Of a DNA stretch of 56,143 nt, positions 16,514-24,972 are shown piece by piece. The notes under the pieces were generated by a model, which ran no database searches, had not been told where the DNA came from, and saw nothing but the letters and a program-made list of their open reading frames with translations. Every line of letters begins with the position of its first letter. The first letter of the stretch is position 1. The position numbers and the translations under genes were made by a program. This DNA is from Actinomadura physcomitrii (GTDB lineage: Bacteria; Actinomycetota; Actinomycetes; Streptosporangiales; Streptosporangiaceae), in assembly GCF_008923205.2 (NCBI RefSeq), contig NZ_WBMS02000005.1, positions 1-56,143 of the forward strand, given 5' to 3'.

Positions 16514-18241
16514 ATGCCCGCCAACACCCCGTCCCGCACCCCGCCGAGCGACCCGCCGGCGGGCCGCACGCCCGATGAGCCTGAGGGCGGCGCCGTGACG
16601 CCGTCGCCGCGCGGGTCCGTCCTGCGGCGGCTGACCGGTGGGCTCGCCGGCGCCGCCGTGGTGATCGGGGTCATCACGGTGCTGGCGCGGCTCGCCGGGT
16701 TCGGCCGGACGTACGCCTTCTCGCAGACGGTCACCACGTCCTGCCTGAGCCAGGCGTACTTCAGTGCGACGCAGCTGCCCAGCAGCATCTACGAGATCGT
16801 CGCGGGCGGGGCGCTGGCCAGCATGGTCGTCCCGGTGCTCGCCGGGCCCGCCGAGCGCGGCGAGCGCGCCGAGGTCCGCCGGACCGCCTCGGCGCTGCTG
16901 ACCTGGATCGTGCTGCTGATGCTGCCGCTCACGGCGCTGATGGCGGGGCTGTCCCACCCGCTGATGGACCTGGCGGTCTCCGACCACCTGCAGGGATGCT
17001 CGCGCGACGACGTGGTCCGCGTCGGCGGGGACATGCTGGCGATCCAGTCCGTGCAGATGGTGATGTACGGGGCGGCCGTCGTGCTGTACGGGCTGCTGCA
17101 GTCGCACCGCCGGTTCGTCGCGCCCGCGCTGGCGCCGCTCGTGTCCAGCCTGGTGGTGATCGGCGCGTACGTCGCCTACGCGCCGCTCGGCCGGGGCTTC
17201 GAGAACGACCTGGCCGGGCTGCCGCTGGAGGCCGAGCTGACGCTGTCGGTCGGCACGGCGCTCGGCGGCGTCGCGATGGCCGCGACCGCCGGGGTCGCCG
17301 CGTGGCGGCTGCGCCTGCGGCTGCGTCCCACGCTGCGGTTCCCGGACGGGGTGGCGCGGCGCGTGCGGCGGCTGGCGCTGGCGGGGATCGCGACGGTCGC
17401 GGCGCAGCAGCTGTCGACGCTGCTGATCGTGCGGCTCAGCTCGCGGGGCACCCGCGGCGCGCTCGCCAACTACCAGTACGCGTGGGCGATCTACCTGCTG
17501 CCGTGGGCGATCCTGGCGGTGCCGATCGCGACCAGCGCGTTCCCGATGCTGTCCGCGCGGATGAGCGCCGGAGAGCACGCCAGGTTCGACCAGGTGACCG
17601 CCGCCACCACTCGCGCGGTGATCCTGGTGTCGTGCGCCGGGGCCGCCGTGCTCGCGGCGGTCGCGGTGCCGGTGTCGGTGGTGTTCAACCCCGGCCATCC
17701 CGACCAGCAGGACGTGCTGGCGCGCGCGGTGCTCGCCTTCGCGCCCGGCCTGCTCGGGTACGGGCTCGTCGCGCACCTCGGCCGCGTCCTGTACGCCTGC
17801 CACCGCGGCCGGATGGGCGCGATCGCGGTCGTCGCGGGCTGGGTCGTGGTGGCGGCGGTCGACGTCGTGCTCGTGCTGTGGGTCCTCGACCCGAAGTGGG
17901 TCGTCGCGGGCCTCGGCGCGGGCAACGCCGCCGGCATGACCGTCGCGGGGGTGCTGCTGGTCGGCACGCTGCTGCGCGCCCGCGGCGCCGCCGCCGTGCA
18001 GGGGCTCGGGCGCGTGCTGGCCGGGGGCCTGCTCGGCGCCTGCGCCGGCGCCGCCGCCGGCTACGGAACGGCCGCGCTCCTCGGCGTCGGCGCGCCCGGC
18101 CTCGCCGGGCAGCTCCGCAACATCGGCACGGGGGCGCTGGCCGCGCTGGTCGCCGCCGCCGTGTTCCTGATCATCGCGTTCGTGGTCGACGGCCGGGACC
18201 TGCGGGCCGTCCTCACCCGGAAGGTCGCCCGCAGTGCCTGA
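16514..18241 (+). CDS. murJ: MurJ/MviN-family lipid flippase
   Basis: This 575-aa integral membrane protein has about 14 hydrophobic helices and the MOP/MviN family pattern: ITVLARLAGFGRTYAFSQTV at the N terminus (typical RxxGFGR), LPSSIYEIVAGGALASMVVP in helix 2, and a mid-protein RGALANYQYAWAIYLLPWAI. MurJ proteins flip lipid-linked sugar precursors across the membrane. Actinomycetes have several paralogs and this steAB-linked copy may not be the essential lipid II flippase, so the symbol is a family label. Its stop overlaps the region of the next gene's SD. Confidence 0.87.
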   Translation: MPANTPSRTPPSDPPAGRTPDEPEGGAVTPSPRGSVLRRLTGGLAGAAVVIGVITVLARLAGFGRTYAFSQTVTTSCLSQAYFSATQLPSSIYEIVAGGALASMVVPVLAGPAERGERAEVRRTASALLTWIVLLMLPLTALMAGLSHPLMDLAVSDHLQGCSRDDVVRVGGDMLAIQSVQMVMYGAAVVLYGLLQSHRRFVAPALAPLVSSLVVIGAYVAYAPLGRGFENDLAGLPLEAELTLSVGTALGGVAMAATAGVAAWRLRLRLRPTLRFPDGVARRVRRLALAGIATVAAQQLSTLLIVRLSSRGTRGALANYQYAWAIYLLPWAILAVPIATSAFPMLSARMSAGEHARFDQVTAATTRAVILVSCAGAAVLAAVAVPVSVVFNPGHPDQQDVLARAVLAFAPGLLGYGLVAHLGRVLYACHRGRMGAIAVVAGWVVVAAVDVVLVLWVLDPKWVVAGLGAGNAAGMTVAGVLLVGTLLRARGAAAVQGLGRVLAGGLLGACAGAAAGYGTAALLGVGAPGLAGQLRNIGTGALAALVAAAVFLIIAFVVDGRDLRAVLTRKVARSA

Positions 18242-18251
18242 GGAGACGAAC

Positions 18252-19490
18252 ATGTCCGAGAAGCCGGCCGGCTCCGGCACGCCCGCGGCGCAGGCGGGCC
18301 CGCGCCTGGACGGGCTGCGCGTCGCCCTCGTCCTCGGGACGAGCGCGGGCGGCGTCGGGCGGCATGTCCGGTCCGTCGCGGCGGGCCTGGCCGGACGCGG
18401 CGCGCGGGTGCTGGTCTGCGGGCCGGCCGAGACCGAGCGGCTGTTCGGGTTCACCGAGGGCGGTGCCCGCTTCGAGGAGGTGGACCTGGCCGACCGTCCC
18501 CGCCCGGCGAGCGACGTCCGGGCGGTCGGGCGGCTGCGGCGGCTGCTGCGCGGCGCCGACGTCGTCCACGCGCACGGGCTGCGCGCCGGCGCGCTCGCCG
18601 TCGCGGCCTGCGCGCGGGTCGCGCCGGGCCCGCTGCGGTTCTCGCGCGGCGGGCCGCCGCTGGTCGTCACGCTGCACAACGCGCTGATCACCGGGGGCCG
18701 GACCGCCGCGATCCACGGGGCGCTGGAGCGGGTCGTCGCGCGCGGCGCGGCGCGCGTCCTCGGCGTCTCGCCGGACCTGGAGGAGCGGATGCGCTCGCTC
18801 GGCGCCCGCTCGGTGGGGTACGCGCTGGTCCCGGCGCCCGCGCCGCGCGCGCATCCGGGCCCGGCCGTCCGCGCCGACCTGCGGGCCGAGCTGGGCGTGG
18901 GGGACCGGCCGCTGATCCTCACCGTCGCCCGGCTCGCCGAGCAGAAGGGCCTGCCGACGCTGCTGGACGCCTCCCGCGCCTGGACCGGCCGGATCCCGCC
19001 GCCGCTCGTCGCGATCGCCGGGGACGGCCCCCTCGAGGACGAGCTCCGCGCCCGGATCGAGGCGGAGGACCTGCCCGTCCGGCTGCTCGGCCGCCGCGCC
19101 GACGTGCCCGCGCTGCTGACCGCCGCGGACATCGCGGTGGTGCCGAGCGTCTGGGAGGGGCAGCCGCTGATCGTGCAGGAGATCCTGCGGGCCGGGCGGC
19201 CGCTGGTCGCGACCCGGGTCGGCGGGATCCCGCGGATGGTCGGCGCGGACGACCGGCCGGCCGGGAACGGGGCGCTGCTCCAGGGGCCGGAGAGCGAGGC
19301 GGCGCTGCTGGTCCCGCCCGGGGACGCCGACGCGCTCGGCCGCGCCGTCGGCCGGATCCTGGACGACTCGGCGCTCGCGGTGCGGCTCGGTGCCGCCGCC
19401 GCGCAGCGCGCCGCCGAGCTCCCGGACGAGGCCGACGCCGTCGCCCAGCTCGCCGCGCTCTACCTGGAGCTGCGCGCCGCGCGCCGCTGA
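18252..19490 (+). CDS. Glycosyltransferase family 4 (GT-B fold)
   Basis: This 412-aa protein has an N-terminal GT-B acceptor domain with GTSAGGVGRHVRSVAAGL (residues ~26-43). The C-terminal nucleotide-sugar domain contains LILTVARLAEQKGLPTLLDA (~217), LGRRADVPALLTAADIAVVP (~278) and an EGQPLIVQEILRAGRPLVAT block with the GT4 E-x7-E pair (~302). GAGGAG just upstream supports ATG 18252; GTG 18234 overlapping murJ is an alternative. It is cytoplasmic or membrane-associated. With the PNPT and MurJ-like genes it suggests assembly and export of a lipid-linked glycan; the sugar is unknown. Confidence 0.9.
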   Translation: MSEKPAGSGTPAAQAGPRLDGLRVALVLGTSAGGVGRHVRSVAAGLAGRGARVLVCGPAETERLFGFTEGGARFEEVDLADRPRPASDVRAVGRLRRLLRGADVVHAHGLRAGALAVAACARVAPGPLRFSRGGPPLVVTLHNALITGGRTAAIHGALERVVARGAARVLGVSPDLEERMRSLGARSVGYALVPAPAPRAHPGPAVRADLRAELGVGDRPLILTVARLAEQKGLPTLLDASRAWTGRIPPPLVAIAGDGPLEDELRARIEAEDLPVRLLGRRADVPALLTAADIAVVPSVWEGQPLIVQEILRAGRPLVATRVGGIPRMVGADDRPAGNGALLQGPESEAALLVPPGDADALGRAVGRILDDSALAVRLGAAAAQRAAELPDEADAVAQLAALYLELRAARR

Positions 19491-19600
19491 CCCCGCCGCC
19501 GCGCTTTAGATGCGGCGCCCGGCGGCCCGGTTTGCGGAAATGTCGGGATTCTGGCGGAACCGGGGAACGCCGGGACCGGGTTCCTCGTCGAACATGGCAA

Positions 19601-19724
19601 GTGGAGGGGAGTATCCCCGCTCGCGGGTGTCGTCAGCACGGCCGGTCTGCACCGGCCCGGCGCCCGCGGCCCTCGCTCAGAGGGCGGGAGAGACCTCCGG
19701 CGCTCTACCACGTCCGCCGGAGGT
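19601..19724 (+). promoter_or_regulatory. yybP-ykoY (Mn2+) riboswitch with SD-sequestering platform
   Basis: The aptamer carries the conserved GGGGAGTA (19606-19613), GTCGTCA (19629-19635) and GGGAGAGACCT (19686-19696) elements. Helix P1 is closed by GGAGG (19603-19607) with CCTCC (19694-19698). The same 3' strand, ACCTCCGGCG (19693-19702), is an exact 10-nt complement of CGCCGGAGGT (19715-19724), which contains the terC Shine-Dalgarno GGAGG (19719-19723). P1 and the SD hairpin are therefore mutually exclusive. By family knowledge Mn2+ stabilises the aptamer, which here would free the SD and switch translation on. Confidence 0.9.
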
Positions 19725-19730
19725 TTCAAC

Positions 19731-20753
19731 TTGTCCGTCGCACCCTGGGTGTGGATCCTGACGCTCGCCGGGATCCTCGCCGTCATCGCCACCGACCTGC
19801 TGGTCATCCACCGCAATGACACGCGGGAGTTCACCACCCGCCGGGCCGCGTTCTGGTCGGCCGTCTACATCGGCCTCGCCGTGGCCTTCGGGCTCGGCGT
19901 CTGGCTCTTCTCCGGCGGGCAGCACGCCGGGCAGTACTTCGGCGGCTTCGTCACCGAGAAGAGCCTCAGCGTCGACAACCTGTTCGTGTTCATGGTGATT
20001 CTGACGCGGTTCGCGGTGCCCAAGCACGCCCAGCACACCGTCCTGATGGCGGGCATCGTCATCTCCCTGGTGCTGCGCGGCGCGTTCATCGCGGTCGGCG
20101 CCGCCGCGATCTCCACCTTCACCTGGGTCTTCTTCGTCTTCGGCGCGTTCCTGCTGTGGACGGCCTACGGGCTGGTGCGCGGCGGTGACGACGACGACTT
20201 CAAGGAGAACACGGTCCTGCGCTGGGCCAAGCGCGTCATCCCCACGTCCGACGACTACGCCGGCTCGCGCTTCCTCACCAGGCGCGGCGGCCGCCGCGTG
20301 GTCACCCCGCTGACGATCGTGATGATCGCGATCGGCTCCACCGACGTGCTGTTCGCGCTGGACTCCATCCCGGCGATCTTCGGGCTGACCACCGAGCCGT
20401 ACCTGGTGTTCACCGCCAACGCGTTCGCGCTGATGGGCCTCGTCCAGCTGTACTTCCTGCTGGGCGGGCTGACGGACCGGCTGGTGTACCTCGGGCACGG
20501 GCTGGCGTTCATCCTCGGCTTCATCGGGGCCAAGCTGATCTTCCACGCGCTGCACGAGTACGGTGTCGCCTGGGCGCCGGACGTGCCGATCTGGCTGTCC
20601 CTCGCGGTGATCGCCGGCACGCTGGCCGCCACCACCGCCGCGAGCCTCACCGTGGGAAGCCGCGCTCGCGGGGCCGGTGACCGGGGACGGGACGAGCCCG
20701 CCAGGCAGGTCGCGGCGGGGGACGCGCGGGCGCCCGGGACCCCCGAGCGGTGA
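19731..20753 (+). CDS. TerC family membrane protein (probable metal exporter)
   Basis: This 340-aa protein has about 9 transmembrane segments and the two TerC acidic signatures: SLSVDNLFVFMVILTRFAVP (residues ~78-97) and AIGSTDVLFALDSIPAIFGL (~199-218). Their Asp residues are the likely metal ligands. TerC/Alx/MeeY-type proteins export Mn2+, some during protein secretion. It starts at TTG 19731, 7 nt after GGAGG, and a manganese riboswitch controls it. The C-terminal ~35 residues are disordered and cytoplasmic. Riboswitch and protein family agree on manganese homeostasis. Confidence 0.93.
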   Translation: MSVAPWVWILTLAGILAVIATDLLVIHRNDTREFTTRRAAFWSAVYIGLAVAFGLGVWLFSGGQHAGQYFGGFVTEKSLSVDNLFVFMVILTRFAVPKHAQHTVLMAGIVISLVLRGAFIAVGAAAISTFTWVFFVFGAFLLWTAYGLVRGGDDDDFKENTVLRWAKRVIPTSDDYAGSRFLTRRGGRRVVTPLTIVMIAIGSTDVLFALDSIPAIFGLTTEPYLVFTANAFALMGLVQLYFLLGGLTDRLVYLGHGLAFILGFIGAKLIFHALHEYGVAWAPDVPIWLSLAVIAGTLAATTAASLTVGSRARGAGDRGRDEPARQVAAGDARAPGTPER

Positions 20754-20788
20754 GAGCGGAATCACTGCCCCACGCCATCCGAATCCTG

Positions 20789-20797
20789 TTCTAGAAT
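20789..20797 (+). promoter_or_regulatory. Possible acyl-CoA dehydrogenase promoter -10 / palindrome
   Basis: TAGAAT (20792-20797) is a good actinobacterial -10, 37 nt before the ATG. It overlaps the perfect palindrome TTCTAGAA (20789-20796). No good -35 is visible. The palindrome could be an operator but does not match a TetR/KstR consensus well. Confidence 0.35.
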
Positions 20798-20833
20798 CGC
20801 TGTCGACAAGCGGTCTGAGAGAGGGTTCGACAC

Positions 20834-23029
20834 ATGGCCATCGGGCTGACCGAGGAGCACGAGGCGCTCGCCGATTCGGTGCGCGGTTTCGCCGAGCGCA
20901 ACATCCCGGTGACGGCGGTCCGCGCCGCGCTGGACGCGGACGAGGAGACCCGGCCCGGGTTCTGGCCGGCCCTGGCCGAGCAGGGCCTGCTGGGCCTGCA
21001 TCTGGACGAGGAGCACGGCGGGCAGGGCTACGGCCTGCTGGAGCTGTCGGTCGTGCTGGAGGAGCTGGGCCGGGCCGCGGCGCCCGGCCCGTTCCTGCCG
21101 ACGGTGCTGGCGAGCTCGGTGATCGACGCGTCCAGCAACGCCAAGCTGCGCGCCGAGCTGCTGCCGGGGCTGGCGGACGGGTCCAGGACCGGCGCGGTCG
21201 CGCTGTCGGGGAGCCTGACCGGCACCCGGCAGGGCGGCGCGCTGGCGGTGTCGGGCTCGGCGGCGACGGTGCTGGGCGCGCTGCTCGCCGACGTGGTCGT
21301 CCTGCCGGTGACGGCCGGGGGCGAGCAGCAGTGGGTCGCGGTGGACGCCGCGGACCTGAAGGTCACCGCGGTGGCGAGCCTGGACAAGGTCCGCCGCGTC
21401 GCCGCCGTCGAGGCCGACGGGGTGACGGTGCCGGCCGACCGGGTGCTGGACGGGGTGACGACCGGCCGCGTCCGCGACCTGGCCGCGGCGCTGTTCGGCG
21501 CGGAGGCCGCCGGCCTGGCCGGGTGGCTGGTGACCACGGCCGCCGAGTACGCCAAGGTCCGCGAGCAGTTCGGGCGTCCGATCGGGCAGTTCCAGGGCGT
21601 CAAGCACAAGGCGGCCCGCGCCCTGATCGCGCTGGAGCAGGCCCGCGCCGCCGCGTGGGACGCCGCCCGCGCGCTGGACGAGGGCACCGAGGAGGCCGGC
21701 TTCGCCGCCGCCGTCGCCGCGGTGATCGCGGCGGACGCGGGCGTGCAGACCGCCCGGGACGCGATCCAGATGCTCGGCGGCATCGGGTTCACCTGGGAGC
21801 ACGACGCGCACATCTACCTGCGCCGCGCGCTGACCCTGCGGGCGCTGCTCGGCCCGGCCAAGGACTGGGCCGCCAAGGTCGCCGAGCTGGCCCTGGCCGG
21901 CGGCCGCCGCGAGGTCGAACTGGAGCTGGACGAGGGCGCGCAGCCGCTGCGCGAGCGGATCCGCGCCGAGGTCGCCGAGCTCGCCGCGATCGAGGACAAG
22001 GACGCCCTCCACGTCAAGATGGGCGACGAGGGCTGGACCGTCCCGCACTTCCCGAAGCCGTGGGGACGCGGCGCGAGCCCGGTCGAGCAGGTCATCATCC
22101 AGCAGGAGCTGAAGGCCGCCAAGGTCAAGGCGCCGAACCTGGTGATCGGCGCATGGCTGGTGCCGTCGCTGGTCCGCTACGGGTCGCAGGAGCAGAAGGA
22201 GCGGTTCCTGCGGCCGACGCTGCGCGGGCAGATGGTGTGGTGCCAGCTGTTCTCCGAGCCGGGCGCCGGCTCGGACCTGGCGTCGCTGTCGATGAAGGCC
22301 GAGCGCGTCGAGGGCGGCTGGAAGCTGACCGGCCAGAAGATCTGGACGTCGGTGGCGCAGCACGCGCAGTGGGGCTTCTGCATCGCCCGCACCGCCCCCG
22401 ACGCGCCCAAGCACGACGGCATCACCTACTTCCTGGTCGACATGAAGTCGCCGGGGGTGGACGTCCGGCCGCTGCGCGAGCTGACCGGTGACGCGCTGTT
22501 CAACGAGGTCTTCCTGGACGGCGTGTTCGTCCCGGACGACTGCGTGGTCGGCGAGGTGAACCAAGGCTGGCAGGTCGCCCGCAACACCCTGTCCAACGAG
22601 CGGGTGTCGCTGTCGACCGGCGGCGGCCTCGGCATGGGCGTGCCCGAGCTGCTGAAGTTCTTCAAGGGCCGGCGGCTGGACGCGGTCACCACCGCCGAGG
22701 TCGGCAAGCTCGTCGCGCAGGGCCAGTCGATCGACCTGCTGGGGCTGCGCACCACGCTGAAGCAGCTCAACGGCGTGGAGCCGGGCGCCGAGGCCAGCGT
22801 CCGCAAGCTGCTCGGCGTGCAGTTCAACCAGGACGTCGCCGACTACTGCTGGGCGGCGCAGGGCGAGGCGGCGGCCACCGAGACGCCGATGGCCGAGAGC
22901 GGGATCATCGCCCGGGCCATGCTGTTCAGCCGCGCGATGACGATCTACGGCGGCACCACCGAGGTGCAGCTGAACATCATCGGCGAGCGCCTCCTCGGCC
23001 TCCCCCGCGACCCCGAACCCGGCAAATAG
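20834..23029 (+). CDS. Double-domain acyl-CoA dehydrogenase (FadE-like)
   Basis: This 731-aa protein is twice the usual ~380-aa length. Domain 1 (~1-350) runs from ALADSVRGFAERNIP to the C-terminal MLGGIGFTWEHDAHIYLRRA. Domain 2 (~385-731) has an LFSEPGAGSDLASLSMKAER FAD/substrate segment, ITYFLVDMKSPGVDVRPL and a terminal IYGGTTEVQLNIIGERLLGL. Tandem ACAD fusions such as mycobacterial FadE34/FadE6 types act in fatty-acid or sterol side-chain beta-oxidation, where FAD-dependent alpha,beta-desaturation occurs. Fusion would replace the usual alpha2beta2 heterotetramer of two half-active subunits. The SD GAGAGAGGG precedes the ATG. A strong hairpin follows the stop. Confidence 0.92.
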   Translation: MAIGLTEEHEALADSVRGFAERNIPVTAVRAALDADEETRPGFWPALAEQGLLGLHLDEEHGGQGYGLLELSVVLEELGRAAAPGPFLPTVLASSVIDASSNAKLRAELLPGLADGSRTGAVALSGSLTGTRQGGALAVSGSAATVLGALLADVVVLPVTAGGEQQWVAVDAADLKVTAVASLDKVRRVAAVEADGVTVPADRVLDGVTTGRVRDLAAALFGAEAAGLAGWLVTTAAEYAKVREQFGRPIGQFQGVKHKAARALIALEQARAAAWDAARALDEGTEEAGFAAAVAAVIAADAGVQTARDAIQMLGGIGFTWEHDAHIYLRRALTLRALLGPAKDWAAKVAELALAGGRREVELELDEGAQPLRERIRAEVAELAAIEDKDALHVKMGDEGWTVPHFPKPWGRGASPVEQVIIQQELKAAKVKAPNLVIGAWLVPSLVRYGSQEQKERFLRPTLRGQMVWCQLFSEPGAGSDLASLSMKAERVEGGWKLTGQKIWTSVAQHAQWGFCIARTAPDAPKHDGITYFLVDMKSPGVDVRPLRELTGDALFNEVFLDGVFVPDDCVVGEVNQGWQVARNTLSNERVSLSTGGGLGMGVPELLKFFKGRRLDAVTTAEVGKLVAQGQSIDLLGLRTTLKQLNGVEPGAEASVRKLLGVQFNQDVADYCWAAQGEAAATETPMAESGIIARAMLFSRAMTIYGGTTEVQLNIIGERLLGLPRDPEPGK

Positions 23030-23040
23030 CAGCGTCGTTC

Positions 23041-23094
23041 ACTTGCGGCGAGTCGTCGTCATGGGGCGGCTCAAAACGACGACTCGCCGCAAGT
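23041..23094. terminator. Bidirectional terminator, perfect 19-bp stem
   Basis: ACTTGCGGCGAGTCGTCGT (23041-23059) is the exact reverse complement of 23076-23094, with a 16-nt loop. Short CGTCG/CGACG arms (23033-23037, 23095-23099) extend it after a bulge. It lies between the convergent acyl-CoA dehydrogenase gene and the small membrane protein gene. Confidence 0.8.
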
Positions 23095-23116
23095 CGACGT
23101 CCATCCGGCGGTCGGG

Positions 23117-23461
23117 CTAGCGGGGACGGAAGTTGTAGGCGATGTTGATCAGGACGATCGCCGACCAGGCGAGGAAGAGTCCGACGCCGCCGGCGTTGAC
23201 GGCCGCGATCGCGCTGAGCGGGATGGCGGCGACCATCGACAGCACCGCCAGCAGCAGGCCGTGGTCGCCGCCTCCGGACGCGCGGGGCGTCCGGAGGCGG
23301 CGGCGCGGGGCCGGAGCGGGGTCGGCGGGACGCGCGTCGAGGGCCTCCTCGATGCGGTCCACGACCGTCTCGATGAAGGCCGCGTCGTAGTCGGGGCCCA
23401 GCTCGCGCCGGGCCGCCAGAGCCGCGGCGAGGTCCTCGCGAGGCAGTCGTCGGGTCGTCAT
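23117..23461 (-). CDS. Small membrane protein, hypothetical
   Basis: This 114-aa protein has an N-terminal soluble helix (DLAAALAARRELGPDYDAAF, then IETVVDRIEEALDAR, residues ~8-43), a Pro/Arg linker, and two C-terminal transmembrane helices (LLLAVLSMVAAIPLSAIAAV and VGLFLAWSAIVLINIAY). This arrangement is widespread in actinomycetes with no assigned function. ATG 23461 was chosen because the 13 residues upstream in frame lack family similarity. It is monocistronic between the terminator hairpin and a divergent lipoprotein gene. Confidence 0.8.
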   Translation of the reverse strand: MTTRRLPREDLAAALAARRELGPDYDAAFIETVVDRIEEALDARPADPAPAPRRRLRTPRASGGGDHGLLLAVLSMVAAIPLSAIAAVNAGGVGLFLAWSAIVLINIAYNFRPR

Positions 23462-23601
23462 GGTTCGGTTATAGGCGGGCGGAAGGCGGTGCCGCCTCAC
23501 CCCTCGGTGCCAACCGGGGCGTACCTCGCAGGGATGAGCGCGGGCAGGACACCGCGCGCCGGTAAACTGCCGCTTTCGTCCGATAATCGCCGGAGGTTTC
23601 C

Positions 23602-24047
23602 GTGACCGTGCGGGCCCGCTCGACCGTTCTCGCCGCCTGCGCGGCCGCCGTCGCGCTCCTGCCGGCCGGTTGCGGTGGAGGGGAGAAGGCGGACGACGCG
23701 GGGGCGAGCGCGTCGCCCGGTGCCGCGTCCGCCGCGCCCGGGCCGATCCCCGCGATCAAGCCCGCGGACGTCAAGCCGCTGGTCGGCCGCTGGGTCGGCA
23801 CCGCCAAGGACTACTTCCAGTTCACCGCGGACGGCTCCGGCGTGTGGGTGAGGGGCGGGCAGAGGCTCTGGAGCGGAACGGCGATCCCGGAGGGCGGCGG
23901 AAAGTACCGCTTCTCCTGGCAGGGCGGCGACCTGAAGACCGCGTCTTACTGGGGCGTGTCGCTGACCGAGAAGAACACCAAGCTGCTGTTCGCGGGGACG
24001 AACCAGACGTACACCAAAGCAGTCGCACACAAAGGCAAGGGCAAGGG

Positions 24048-24051
<4 letters not shown>
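23602..24051 (+). CDS. Putative lipoprotein upstream of moxR
   Basis: This 149-aa protein has an N-terminal signal AACAAAVALLPAGCGGG with lipobox LPAGC, so Cys ~25 would be lipidated. A Ser/Ala/Pro linker follows, then a ~90-aa beta-rich domain opening with LVGRWVGTAKDYFQFTADG, reminiscent of small lipocalin-like or DUF-type sheets. CGGAGG sits 5 nt before GTG 23602, with a GATAAT hexamer (23582-23587) upstream as a possible -10. The stop overlaps the MoxR ATG (ATGA), so it is translationally coupled to the MoxR-CoxE pair. Function unknown. Confidence 0.85.
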
Positions 24052-24968
<917 letters not shown>

Positions 24969-24972
24969 TCGG

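Noticed and set aside
16508..19132. 874-aa minus-strand frame over murJ and the GT4 gene
   Set aside because: It has no domain and Gln/Arg/Asp-rich shadow composition. The plus-strand genes have clear families.
20789..20796. TTCTAGAA as a KstR/KstR2 operator for the acyl-CoA dehydrogenase
   Set aside because: The site lacks the defined half-site spacing of KstR-type operators, and only the core palindrome matches. It is kept only as a possible promoter element.
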